Of a DNA stretch of 64,000 nucleotides, positions 41,407 to 53,056 are shown one piece after another. The translations under genes and the position numbers were made by a program. The stretch is from Glycine soja. Taxonomy: Eukaryota > Streptophyta > Magnoliopsida > Fabales > Fabaceae. The notes under the pieces were generated by a model. The model had not been told where the DNA came from, did not search any database, and saw only the letters and a program-made list of their open reading frames with translations. The stretch lies in NCBI RefSeq assembly GCF_004193775.1, contig NC_041021.1, positions 16,970,934-17,034,933 on the forward strand. The letters are read 5' to 3'. Each line of letters begins with the position of its first letter. Within the stretch, counting starts at the first letter, position 1.

Positions 41407-44356
41407 ATGGCATCTAAGAAAAGGAAGGCACCTTCTACATGTTGGATCAAGTGGCCTCGGAATAATTAAGAAGGGGGGTTGAATTAATTATTACTGAATC
41501 CTTACTAATTAAAAATCTACCCTTCTTTGGCTTTTACTATAACGTTAAGAAAGTAAAGAACAAAAATAAAAACTTAAACCAAAAGTAAATGCGATAATTA
41601 AAGTGCACAACAGAAATTAAAAGAGTAGGGAAGAAGAAGACAAACACACAAGAGTTTTATACTAGTTCGGCAACAACCCATGCCTACATCCAGTCCCCAA
41701 GCAACCTGCGGTCCTTGAGATTTCTTTTCAACCTTGTAAAATTCATTTACAAGAAAAGATCCACAAGGGATGTACCCTCCCTTGTTCTCTTTGAACAACC
41801 TAGTGGATGTACCCTCCACTAGAACTGATCCACAAGAGATGTACCCTCTCTTGTTCTCAGTCACAACAACACAAGTAGATGTACCCTCTACTTGTACCAC
41901 AAAGGATGTACCCTCCAATGTGTTAAGACAAAGTTCCCAGGCAGTTAGTCCTTTGAAACTTTGTGAATGGGGAAACAAAAAAATTCTCAGGCGGTTAGTC
42001 CTTTGAAATCTTTTATTTATGGGAAAGGGAAGAATCAAAAGAATTCTCATACTATGTCGTTTTGAATTCTTTGACAAGGGATAAGGGAGACACAAAAGAA
42101 TTCAAGGGGTTAGTCCTTCGTTCTTTTGGAAAAGGGAGAAGAGAGACACAAAAAGAATTCAGGCGGTTAGTCCTTGGCGAATTCTTTTTGGCAAAGGGAG
42201 AAGGGAATGAAAAAGATGAATAGCACAAGTTTTGTTTTCAAGATTTGGAAAACTAGAAAACTTAAGAAAGCTTTTGCAAAGGAAGAAGAAGAAGAAATTC
42301 AAGAGGATGTTCAAAGAGATTCAAAGGATGTAAAAGATTGTAATCAATTGTCTTGAAAATGCAAGTTAAGGACTTGCTTTTATAGACTCTTCATGTCTGG
42401 TCAAGAAAACCATTAGAAGAGTTATAACCTTTAGAAAAGCTTGAAAACTATTGGAAGATTTACATCTTTTGATTTTTATTCAAAACTAATCACTGGTAAT
42501 CGATTACCAAATCATTGTAATCGATTACAGAAAGCATTTTTGTGAAAGGATGTGACTCTTCACATTTGAATTTGAATTTCAATGTTCAAACACACTAGTA
42601 ATCGGTTACCAATATATTGTAATCAATTACACCATTTTGAAATTGATTGGAACGTTGTAAATTCAGTTGAAAGCTTTATGAAAACAAAACTTGCCACTGG
42701 TAATCGATTACAGTAAACTGGTAATTGATTACCACAGAGTAAAAACTCTTTGGTAAAAGGTTTTGTGAAAAAATCATGTGCTACTCAATGTTTTGAAAAA
42801 CTTTTCTGTACTTATCTTGATTGAGTCTTTTCTTGATTCTTGAATCTTGAGTCTAGAATCTTGTTCTTGATTATACTTGATTCTTGAAAACTTGAAACTT
42901 GAAACTTCTCTTGAATCTTTCTCTTGATTCTTGAATTGTTCTTGACTCAATCTTGAAATCATTCTCATAGGCTTTTTGTCATCATCTTTGTTATCATCAA
43001 AACATCTTGAATCAATCTTGATTTATCATCATCATGAAGCCATGAAGCTTGCTTCTACACTACACCTACCAAGGCCATATTTGATAGATCCAGGTTCACA
43101 TCCCAAGAGGCTTGGGAGAGATACACGGAACTGTGGTACCTAGGAAGATTTTGCCTGGAAGGAATGTCATTCTCCATCACACTGAGTTCGATGAATTTAC
43201 TGAAGAACTTGAGCATAGAAACTGGCACAAGGAGTTTTATGCGAACTTCTATAACCCCGAGGACAAACCACCTAAGTAGGTGAAGGTGAGAGGTCATTTG
43301 GTGAAATTCGATGCAGACAACTTGAACTCATTCCTAAAGACCCCACTGATACTTGAGGAGGGGGAGAACTTTCTAGTATACTCCAGGTTCTGTCATTTGA
43401 AGCTAGAACCATAGGAACTGGTAGCTCGATTATGCATCCCTGGAAGGGGATTCGAGTTAAACGCTGATGGACTATCATTAAAGATCCTACGAAAGAATCT
43501 GACCATGCTCGCTTAGACATGGAGCGTTCTTTCCTTTTCTAGCCGAGTCCCTACCTCTCACACCTTGGATATCACATTAGATAGGGCCAGGTTGATATAT
43601 GGAATCATTCAGAAGATGGATATGAACCTGGGCTATATCATTGCTTTGTGAAAGGATAGAGGAGTCATTTCTGATTCATTAACATTGGAGAGCCTCGGTC
43701 CAGCTATTAATGTGGCTTATCTAAAGAAAAACTGCTGGAACCTAGATGACCTCTCAGTTACCTTTAGAGGGCCGCGCAAGGCCAAGGGGAAGAAGTCTGA
43801 GGCTCCCCCTTCCTCAGCTCCAGCACCAATTCCATCTGCCCCATCTGCATCTACATCTGTTCTTCCAGCTCCTTTATATGCAGGATGCTCAGATATTTCA
43901 TTTACACCTCATATGCTTCATTCCATTCTCCATAGCCTACACAGGGGGCAGTCCATCATCATGCAGAGCCTTCAAGGCTTGGGCTTGCCATCCATTATGA
44001 GCATGGATGAGTTTGACCTGTAGGTGGCCTGGCCAGGAGCCCAGTTTTCTCCTTCTGGAGGGGGTGGGGCCTTTGCAGCCCAGAAGCCTGTTGCTAAGGA
44101 GCCAACAGCAGCAACAGCAGAAGGGGAGGATGTGCTCACCCCTTCTGAGCCCTTTTATTTTGATGCAGATGCACACATGGCTCAGGAGGAGGGGACTTCC
44201 ACAGATTAGATACCTGATTCATCTCCTGCACCTATTCCTAAGGAGACCCAACCAGCTACACCAGTCACAGAGCCTGAGTAGCCTATCCAAGATTCATCAG
44301 CAGCTCCAGCACTAGATCTTAATGAAGATCAGCCTTAGGATGAGCAAGATGTTTAA
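41407..44356 (+). pseudogene. Athila third ORF, interrupted and full of stops
   Basis: The ATG at 41407 begins a basic start (MASKKRKAPS). It is cut by a copia solo LTR and resumes at 43060 (KAIFDRSRFTSQEAWERY). At least one frameshift (around 43130) and stops near 43279, 43412, 43516 and 43651 follow, then a longer open part 43685-44023 with a Ser/Pro/Ala-rich region. Further stops near 44023 and 44207 precede the acidic end at 44356. The block around KEFYANFYNPED resembles the family I assign to the copia third ORF. Calypso elements are known to carry a post-pol ORF that has been called env-like. I cannot confirm an envelope function. Confidence 0.65.
41440..43059 (-). mobile_element. Copia solo LTR, minus strand
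   Basis: Runs from TGTTGGATCAAGTGGCC to GCTTCTACA, with perfect CTACA duplications (41435-41439 and 43060-43064). The third-ORF frame continues across one copy. 1620 bp, longer than the other copia LTRs here. It includes a tandem GATGTACCCTC repeat (41772-41912) and GGCGGTTAGTCCTT repeats (41941-42175). Palindrome pairs are at 42497/42518, 42599/42620 and 42701/42722, all spaced 21. Confidence 0.92.
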
Positions 44357-45769
44357 ATTGTGTTTAGTTTAATTTCTGCAAAGCATGAACATTTTAGTTT
44401 ATCAGTATTTAGTTTGGTTTATGTTTTAGTTCTTTAAATTTCAGCACTTTGAGTTGTTTTCTTGTACCAAAAGCATGTTTGAAGAATGAATTGATTGAAA
44501 ATGATATGTAGTGGATTGTTTGGTATAAAATGAGTGTTAGAGAATAATTTGAATGAGAAATTGTATGATTTGAGTGGATTGGATTGATTAAATAATTGTT
44601 TTGATCAAGCTTGTAGCCATTAGAAGAGAATGAGCATGTGATTGGAAGTATGACTGAAAATGTTAGTCAATTTCTCAGATTGATTGTGAAGGAATGCATT
44701 AACTGTATCCCGATGAGAGTGTGATCCTTAAATTTTGAGAGAAACGACAATCATTTAGTACTAATTTTTGCGAGAATCTCTAAAGTATGGACTAAATGCA
44801 TGAAATTGAGGATGATGAAGGCCATGTTAGATTGTGATAGCCACTTACCCAAAAAACTGACCGTGTGCTTGAATGAATTATCCCTTGTACCCAATTTGAG
44901 CTGAATGAATTATTAATTGATTGAACCCTGAGCCTATACAGTGTTATCTCCTGCTACCTTGACTTAGGTTGTAGGAGAGCATCATCTACAGGAAGCGTGG
45001 TTCAAAGCAAATTTGTCCCAAATTTGGGGGAGTAATTATCAAGGTAAATTTGTTCCAAATTTGGGGGAGGCACTAGGTAAGAATTGAAATGGTCAAAGTA
45101 AAGAGCATACACACACTATTTATGTATATACACATAATGTCTTTCTATATCTTGTGTTAAAAAAACTGTAAATACAAATGAAATTAATAAGTGTTTATGC
45201 TGCAAAATAATGAAATGAAGCTGAGTGCCTAAATAAAAGGCAAGTATGGGATGTGCATGAATGAAAAAGTGAAGGTTTATCTATGGATGAATGCTCTCCT
45301 AGAACCTAAGCTTTTGAATCCTATAAAAACCATGATTTGTTGGAGGCCTAACCCCATCACAAGCCTAGAAAGTCCTTCGAATTCATTTTGTGTGTTCATT
45401 GCTGTATGATATGAGATGAAATCCAAAGGTTGGCACTTGTGTTACTTGTTTATGATGGAATAATCCTAAGCACTTGAGCTTGAGGGAAACAATGACTGTG
45501 AGTTTGTGGTTGATGATCCTTCCTTTATTTCTTCCATCCTTACTAGCTTATTTCAGTTGTGACTCTAATGTGCATGTTTCTATCTTTGAAAAGCGGCATG
45601 TTTGTGAAAATCCATTGATTGAAGCAGTCCATGATATTCAGTTCATATGGTTGAATTTCTCTGTAAAGCAAACCCCATTTTGAGTGACCATTGTAGCTTG
45701 TCACTTGAGGACAAGTGAACTGTTCTTTCTTTGCTTGAGGACAAGCAAAACTATAAATTTGGGGGAGTT
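44357..45769 (+). other. Athila 3' untranslated region with several polypurine tracts
   Basis: Non-coding. AAATTTGGGGGAG occurs near 45019, 45055 and 45756; only the last directly precedes an LTR. 45350-45769 matches the tail at 7090-7520. CACTTGAGGACAAGTGA and GCTTGAGGACAAGCA (about 45702-45750) are inverted-repeat-like blocks close to the LTR, also seen at 7455-7500. Confidence 0.7.
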
Positions 45770-46812
45770 TGTTAGTCGTCTTATACGACTAACTTTTGTA
45801 TAGAAAACATTTTCCAAAACTTGTATAGTTCCCCCAATTTATGGTTGTTTTGAAGTGATTTTGTAAACAAATCTTGTTTTATTGTTAAAGTTGTCTCTAG
45901 AATATTTCCATTGGATTTAATGATGAAATATGTGCAATTTCAGGTGATAAAGAGGCTAAGTCATGAAGTGCCAAAAGTGACAGTTGAGCTTAGCTCATCA
46001 GTGGGCTAAGGCGCATCCACCGCTAAGGGCGCTTAGCGCAACAGAAGAATCTGGCAGAGCATCAATATCAAGATCGCGTGCTAAGCACGAGATCAGTGTG
46101 CTAAGCGCAACAGTTGTCTTCAGCCATGCTCAGTGCACAACTGGCGCTAAGCTCAAATCCACTTACTTGTGCTAAGCGCGAGGGTGGCGCTAAGCGCAAC
46201 GTCGTGAATTCAGAGCTATTTAAAGCCTGTCTTGTGCAGAATTAGGGTACAAAACTTTTGCACAGATTTTTACAACATTCCAGAGCACACCACAGTGCCT
46301 ATTTTGGGAAAAGAGCTCCGGAGGAAGCAAGAGGAGCAACTTATGCAAAGATACCTAGGTTTTGTAATCTCATTATTGTTAGGGTTCAATGCTTCTTGTG
46401 TTCAATGTTCTTTCAGTTCTTAAATTTTGTATGCTCTTGGTCTGATCACCCATTTGTGTGCATAGTTAGGTGTCTTTAGCATTGGGAAATGTATTGTAGC
46501 CTTAGAACTTGAATGAAGCAGAATTGAAACTTAGTCTTACAAGAGGGATCTGCGGATTAAGTTTTGGTTTTAAGTATATTGTTACAATAATGTTGTTTGG
46601 TCTAAGTCTAGTCCAACAAGAGGGATCCGAGGACAAAGCTTAGGCTAAATTAGTCTAAACTTTCGTAAGCTATTTAAGCTAAGTCTAGTCCAACAAGAGG
46701 AATCAGAGGGTAAAGCTTAGTTTAAGTTAGTCTAAACCTAGGAGGGATTTCTAAATTTAACCTAGTCCAACTAGAGGGATCTGAGGATGAAGCTTGGATT
46801 GATTCAGTCTAA
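45770..46812 (+). mobile_element. Athila LTR (3' side), truncated
   Basis: Colinear with 7521-8650: TGTTAGTC start, CTAAGC pairs, the ACAAGAGGGAT repeats. Similarity is lost at about 46812, so roughly the last 400 bp of the LTR are absent. Different, minus-strand Athila-like DNA follows. Confidence 0.82.
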
Positions 46813-47668
46813 ATTTAGGCTTTAGATCATTACAAAATATGCTTAGCTGAGCAACATCTTCAAAATTGTGATTAGGACATTTCCTCAGCAATGATTTGAA
46901 TTACTCCTATACTTCACAAAAGGGTTCTTTTGATCCTTTCCTGAATGTAGAAATATCTGACTTTACATTGATATACCTAGATGGAGGGAAAAATCTATCA
47001 AGAACTTTTCTTCCACTATGCTCCAGCTTGTCAAACTTTGATTTGGATGAGATTGTAGCCATGCTTTGGCTTTCCCTGTTAAAGACAATGGCAATAATCT
47101 AAGGTACACAACCTCCTCTTCACCTTTAGGAATGCCCATTGTGCCATATTGTTCATAGAAAGTAGATAGATGAGTATATGGATCCTCATTACCAGCACTT
47201 GCAAACTGATGTGCACTGATCAAACTTAGAAAGTTGGCTTCATCTCCACAGCTTTTGCATTAGAGGGAGGGGCTATGCAAGGAAATGTCTTGGTCTTGTT
47301 GCATGGCATAGTCTCCAAACATTCTCCTTGGTGGATTTTGTTGGTTTCTTGGGTCCACTATTTAATGAGAGTTGCTTGACAAGAGTTTCTTGTTTGAAGA
47401 GTGTTCATGTGGTTGTGCCTGCTTTGCTGTCTTCTTCTTTTTCCTTGCCTTATTGCTATCTTTTATGGTTCTTTCAATTTCCAGATCAAACCGCAACTAA
47501 TCTGTAGATGGCTTACCTCTAAAGAGCATACAAGAACTTCAAAAAGCAAGTTAGCACACAAGATGATTTCAAAATTAAAACTATCTATACAAAAGGTAAA
47601 GACAATTTTCAGTAAGAATAGAGCAAAAATTACTAAATATTTAAGCATAATCCCCGACAATGGTGCCA
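46813..47668 (-). mobile_element. Athila-like fragment, minus strand: primer site and gag start
   Basis: TCCCCGACAATGGTGCCA at 47651-47668 is the complement of an Athila-class primer site (TGGCACCATTGTCGGGGA). Downstream on the minus strand, an 86-codon open stretch (47223-46963) encodes the start of a gag domain: NEDPYTHLSTF and LPLSLTGKAKAWLQS. Gag upstream of it is decayed. The fragment ends at the truncated LTR boundary near 46812. Confidence 0.72.
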
Positions 47669-48489
47669 TAAAACTTGATGGGGGTGAGTGGGGGGGGGGG
47701 GGGAGGGTTGGCAAGCATACCAAGTTTTCACAATAGATAATGGTAAGTGGGTCCTTCCATTTAGATGAAAGCAAGTCACATAAGCAAGTATCTTTCAAGG
47801 AACTCCTCTCCTCCAAACCTCAACAACATCATCTTTGAACATAGGAAGGTCTACCCCCTAAGAGCTATAATATGGAGAAGTAGAGAGGTTTCATCTGATG
47901 AAATGCCCTTCTCTACTCCTTTAGATTTTCAGCAACTTCTTGGTCTGATGGCCATCTTCAACGTTTTTCTTCCCTAGAGAGGTTTCATCTGATCAAATCG
48001 TGTTTGTGTATAGAAGAGAAACTTGGTTGTTGTGCTTTGAGCATAACTTCTCCATTACTGTTAATCTTGCAAACTCCACTTTCACCGTCACTCATCATGT
48101 CCAACCTACCATTGAAAAAGGTGAATTGCGATGATGAAGCCCCTACTGCTACTGTCAAACACTTGGCCATGGATGTCCATGATGGCTCTCCTCCATCTTA
48201 GGAGTATGTGTGCTTGGTTGAGAAGGCACCTGCTAAAGCTCTTCATGATTGAGCTCATGCTGAAAGAGAGGCTCAAAGGTGGAAGGGCTTTAGGGATTAT
48301 TTCTTCAAGAAGTATGTCAAAATCCCAATCGAAGTTTCCTCTAATGACTTTGGCGATGAGTTCTTTTGCGAAATTAAAGAGAAAGAAGTTGCCAAACAAA
48401 AGGGGGAGAAGAAGTAAAAGAAGAAAAAAACAAGAAAAGCATAAGATGCACAAGTTGAAAAGGAGTGCATCATCCGAGGGGGAGATTTT
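47669..48489. other. Unassigned, probably decayed retroelement sequence
   Basis: A 14-base G run at 47689-47702 follows the primer site. If the minus-strand Athila-like LTR is preserved it should start here, but I cannot fix its ends. In 48040-48480 there are traces of a Lys-rich frame (FFKKYVKIPIEVSSNDFGDE) with several stops and a GAGGGGGAGA polypurine tract at its end (48476-48487). This would fit the last part of a copia element in front of an LTR. Confidence 0.35.
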
Positions 48490-49875
48490 CTTAAAATCTT
48501 TAAACTCTTGTTTTTCTATTATTAATATACTCTTTATGCAATATGCTTTTGATTAATAAAATGAGAGTTTTCTTATTAAAGGATTTTATCTCAAAGTCTT
48601 ATGATGCCTTATGTGTTTTTTATATTACTTATATTGGATCTGACAAGACTGACATTGCACTTAACTGTTATAATATATATCATACATATGTCCTAAAAAA
48701 ATGAGAGATTTTTAAGTCAAAAGACATTTATGTCTGAAAGACGAATCAGAACTCCTAACTATTTTGATTAAATACAAATGGTAAAAGTCATGTTTGATGT
48801 GTTATCAAATCATGGTGTGTATTTTTGCATCTGAGTTTTCATACAATACATCCATACAAGACGATCTGACATAACATTAAGTAGTGAATTTAAGACATTT
48901 ATTTAATACTCTATGTTTGAGATTATCTCTTATAGAATCTCCTAGCATCTTTCAAAGCCCTATAAAGAATAAATGAAGTCCACAGTCTGAAAGTGATGAT
49001 CTTCATCAAAAGGCATGCTCTGCTAGTGAAGACCTTCTATAATGGAAGAAGTGACTTTCCTGCTGATGTATAAGACACATCAACCTATTAGCTTGGACTT
49101 TGCATGAAGAAGGAACGTACATTTAATGCAAGCATTAAATGCTCCAATGGCCTCAAGTCTTTGGACAAAGAATAGAGTGAAGAATCCACCCGTTGTTAGA
49201 CACCAAATACTTCAAAGATGAAGGCTATATATAAAAAAACTTTGTGGAAATAAAAAATGAACTATCTTGCACAAAAAAAAAATATTTCATTCTTTCTTGT
49301 AATGCTTTATGTAAATCTTTGTATAGATACTACGCTCTCAAAACACCTTGTAAACCTTGAGAGAAAATACTAATGTACTGAGAGATATATCTATATGTAA
49401 GATGATCTAATATTAGTTAGTGTGTAACCTTCCAACAAGTCTTGTTGTTTTTTTTAGACCCAGTAGTGGTTTGGTAGGACAAAGAATATTGGGTTAAGTC
49501 AAGCTTGGGGTAGAACTTACATTTGTAAGAGCAAGAAGTGACCGAGAAGAATACTTGTAGCTTTGAGATAAGTTAGTGGAAACTCGGTGGATTGCCAAGA
49601 ACTGGGCGTAGACTTGGGGTAGAGATGAACTAGTATAAACTTTTGTGTGCTTTTCTTTACTATTTATCTTTGTGTTCATTGACAACAGTTCAAATTTTTT
49701 ATTAGATAATACATCTAGTTTTGATCTATCAAGAAAATGGTTTTTGATCATCATTTGACAAAGTTTTCTTAATCTATTTTTAGCTATATTTGCATCAGAC
49801 GATAAATGAGTTTTCAGTCTTAGAAAAAGTTTTAAATTTCTAAAAACACAATTCAACCCCAATTCTTGTGTTATT
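48490..49875 (+). mobile_element. Probable copia LTR, boundaries uncertain
   Basis: The right part has the composition and phrases of legume copia LTRs: GGCGTAGACTTGGGG-like and GAACTAGTATAAACTTTTGT (49618-49646), then a C-rich CAACCCCAATTCTTGTG before the end. A TATA box (CTATATATAAAA, 49223-49234) precedes a typical leader. No palindrome pairs are present, so it is a different subfamily from the SIRE-like LTRs. I could not find a target duplication. Confidence 0.5.
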
Positions 49876-49879
49876 TCTA

Positions 49880-50430
49880 AAAAGTTCAATGGTTGTTACA
49901 AGGAAATTGTTGCTTTAAAGAAAAGCAATTACACAAAGAATGATGTGATGGTTAATGCATATTCTATTTGGAAGGAAGACAAAACAAAGGATTTTGCTTT
50001 GGAGCATGCATGGTGGCTATTAAAAGATCAGCCTAGATGGTTAGAACATTGAAAGAAGTTCCTTTGAAAAGAAAAAAGCTGAATGAAAATTGGAATTACT
50101 CATCATCATCTAATTTGGAGACATTGTTTAATGTTTTCGAAATGACACCCCTACACCACTCGCTCTCCCAATGAGGCAAAAGGAAACCAAAAGGAAGATC
50201 AAAGGGAAAAGAGCAACTTCTTTTACACCAATTGTAGATTTGTTTGGCATTGAAAAAGAAATGAAGGAAATAAATGTTGTTCAAAAACAAATAGCAGAGG
50301 CAATGTCGTTCGATACCGTCATGAAGATGTACGATATTCTTAGGAAGGACACAACTAACGTGGCTAAAAATCAACTCAAGAAACACATTAAGTTGTTAAT
50401 TAGTTGTGTGTATGAGTTTGTCTTAAGTTG
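49880..50430 (+). pseudogene. NAM-associated / GST-T3-like protein fragment
   Basis: In one frame NAYSIWKEDKTKDFALEHAW and WLLKDQPRW are visible (49950-50040), then after a frameshift a Ser-rich linker (NYSSSSN), a basic stretch (KRKIKGKRA) and a helical C-terminus (MKEINVVQKQIAEAMSFDTV). This order is typical of the plant proteins annotated as glutathione S-transferase T3-like with a NAM-associated C-terminal domain, which are related to SANT/Myb-like transposon ORFs. The N-terminal DNA-binding part is missing. It may be a host pseudogene or part of a Harbinger-type element. Confidence 0.6.
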
Positions 50431-52362
50431 AATGTTGAAGTTTTTTAATTTGTAACTTTTAAGTAGCCATTAAAACACAAGTCATTTCAAAAACTAGTCG
50501 TTACATCAACTAGTCACTCCACACGACACTCTCACTTAGGAAAACTAGGCAGTAAGTGTCAAGGTCACCCTGTCATTGAAAGGCAACTCCCCCCCCCCCA
50601 TGGTGATAAGCCTGAGTCTCAAGGGAGTTCCAAACCAAGTGACATGCCCCCAAGTACAAGTATTCCTCCTTATGAGAAACTACAAGTACCTACTAACAAC
50701 GTTTATACTATTTCCATGTCATATGAAGTATGAAACATGGGCACCATCAATGCACTAACCATGGATAGTTAAAGATTCTAAGCCATCCCCCTCCAGAGAT
50801 GCTTAAAACTCTTTAACCATTATATTTTCCCACATCAGGGATATCTAACAAGGTCACTACACTCCCCATGTACATACCCAACATACAACGTATGAAACAT
50901 GGGCACCATCAATGCACTAACCGTGGATAACTAAAGATTCTAAGTCACCCCCTTCGGAGATGCTTAAAACTCTTTAACCACTCTTTTCCCCCCACCAGGG
51001 ATATCCAACAAGGTCATTGCACCCCCCATTATTTTTCTTGAAAACCAGCATGCAACAAGGACAGGCATACGTCCTCATAGTTAGGATCCCTGACCCCAAC
51101 TATGGTATTAAAAACTGTAAATGATAATAAACTCCCCTCACCTATCGTGAGCTCTCCGTCAGTTCCTCTTTGCGTCGCTCGAAGGTCTCTCTCGTTCATG
51201 CTCGTTAGTCCAAATGCAAGATTCTATATATGAAATTGAAGGAAATTTAGTATAAATTTCAAAAACAAGGTTAATAACAATATTCGGAGTCAAATACCCC
51301 TGTCAAAACATAAAGGGCTAAGGGGTGTTTCAAATTCTACTAAAAAGAGACGTTATTTTGAAATTCCGCTCACACCAATGTGACTGTGGTTCAGTAAAGG
51401 TCATGAAAATAACATCAATGTTTTAAAAAGATAACTTTTACAATATCTCATTTTTAAGGGTTTTTCAAAGGAAGCCTAAAAAAACCCTATTACAATACCC
51501 AACATGAGAGATACTAAGAGAAACTCAAACTAACTAGGAGAAAGGCTTAGAAGTCAAGATTACCTCAGAGAAGCTACAAAATGAAGGATTGGGGGAATTT
51601 TATCCACTGAATCCTTGAGGAGGATTTTGAGGATTCCGCTTCGATTATAATGTTCTTCTTGGTGTGGAGGTTCGGTGGCAAGCAACAGCGGCTCGTGGTG
51701 GCCACCACTGGTCGTGGGTGGTGTAGAAGAAGGTGTTAGGGTTTGGGGGGGCCTTTGGAGAGGAGGAGAGGAGGAAAAATCATGTTTTTCACGCTAAAGA
51801 ACGTATTTTTAATCTGTAGATCTCGCTTAGCGAGCTCATTTCACTAAGCGGGAGTCTACTTTTCACGCTTAACGCGACAATTCACGCTGAGCGCAACACC
51901 CTCTCGGGTTGGAATTGCGTTAATTCTCGCTCAGTGCAATTCCCTCTCAGGTTGGAATTGCGCTTAGCGCATTCTCGCTCAGTGCAATTTCCTCTTGGGT
52001 TGGAATTGCGCTTATCACGCTCCTCGCACTTAGTGAGACATCAAATGTTGTTATTTTCAAACTCCCAATGATAAAACTATGAAGAATTGTCTTAGGAACC
52101 TCCAACCAAAATTTGAAGACGATCCAACGGTTAATGAATCTAGAATCGTGATTTTACTTTAATAGGTTTAGGTAAAATTTGAAATCTCATAATTTCAACT
52201 TAGCTCAAGAAAACTCCACATAACTCAACATCCACATCAAGAAATTCACACATGACTTATTCAAGCCATACCTCAACTCATTCAAGTCAACCATATAGTC
52301 AAATAACACAATAAATACAATTAAACATTGATTTATAATTAGTAATATTTCAGGGTGTTACA
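50431..52362 (-). mobile_element. Tekay/Del-type LTR, minus strand, left end uncertain
   Basis: On the minus strand the LTR starts TGTAACACCCTG (right end 52362), directly after a polypurine tract (complement of 52364-52380). CTAAGC/CTTAGC pairs occur at 51820-52035. ATCCAACGGTTAA near 52122-52134 is shared with the solo LTR at 59353-63220 (around 61018). The left boundary could lie anywhere from about 50430 to 51150. Confidence 0.6.
50727..51025. repeat. ~135-bp direct duplication, 163-bp period
   Basis: Two copies (50727-50863 and 50890-51025) share GTATGAAACATGGGCACCAT, ATGCTTAAAACTCTTTAACC and CAGGGATATC-AACAAGGTCA. It lies within or next to the minus-strand LTR. Confidence 0.8.
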
Positions 52363-53056
52363 AGTCTCCCACCCTTTTAGAAATTTTGTCCCCAAAATTT
52401 CTTGACTCAAACAAGGATGGATAGGTTGCTCTCATCTGGCTCTCTAATTCCCACGTGGCATCTTCTCCTCATGCACCTCCCCAGATCACCATGACCAACA
52501 GAATCTCCTTCCCTCGTAGGTGCTTTGTTCGTCTATCCTCAATCCTCAAAGGCAATGTTTCATATGTCAAGTTCTCCTTCACTTGTACGTCATCCCATTG
52601 GATCACATGAGATGGATCATGGATATACTTATGGAGTTGAGACACATGAAAGACATTGCGAAGATTAGAAAGAGACGGGGGTAATGCAATTTGGTATGCC
52701 AAGAGGCCAACTCTTTTAATAATTTGGAAAGGACCAATAAAGTGAGGTGTGAGTTTTTGGGATTTCAATGCTCGACCGATCCCAGTCCACGAAGTGACTC
52801 TCACGAATACATGATCACTAACCCCCAATTCCAGGTCTTTCCTCCTATTATCCTGATAACTTGTCTGCCTACTCTGAGCAGTTTTCATCCTTTCTTGGAT
52901 CAGCTTGACCTTCTCGGTGGTTTGTTGTACCACTTCAGGTCCTAAGGTTAGGTCTTCTCCAGGCTCTAACCAACATAAGGGTGTCCTACACCTTCTACCA
53001 TACAAAGCTTCATAGGGAGTTGTTCGACCAGAATACTTGTTTACTCCCTCTTCCAA
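52363..53056 (-). pseudogene. Tekay/Del chromovirus pol C-terminus
   Basis: The 195-codon frame encodes the end of a chromovirus integrase: ALYGRRCRTPLCWLEPGE, a GPF module (HFIGPFQIIKRVG), and a chromodomain-like tail (RGKEILLVMVIWGGA). A stop at 52469-52471 cuts the tail, but the same frame continues with ATWELESQMRATYPSLF to about 52400. The CHD shape is that of the Tekay group. The integrase core is missing because of the fragment inserted at 53060-53755 and deletions. Confidence 0.87.

Larger units (their letters stand above)
7521..46812 (+). mobile_element. Athila/Calypso-type Ty3/gypsy element, nested and decayed
   Basis: The order is LTR, tRNA primer site, gag, RT-RNase H-integrase remnants, long spacer, third ORF, polypurine tract, and a second, truncated LTR. 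The gypsy order (RT before integrase), a primer site related to the Athila one, and Athila-like Gag and integrase blocks support the lineage. Two full elements and one solo LTR interrupt its coding regions (9849-28379, 30392-39368, 41440-43059). Each has a target duplication that rejoins the Athila sequence. It is the oldest layer in this part of the window. Without insertions the remnant is about 10 kb. Confidence 0.85.

Noticed and set aside
47689..47702. 14-base G run as a possible G-quadruplex or functional tract
   Set aside because: A simple homopolymer next to a decayed primer site. Length may be a sequencing or assembly artefact and there is no second copy.
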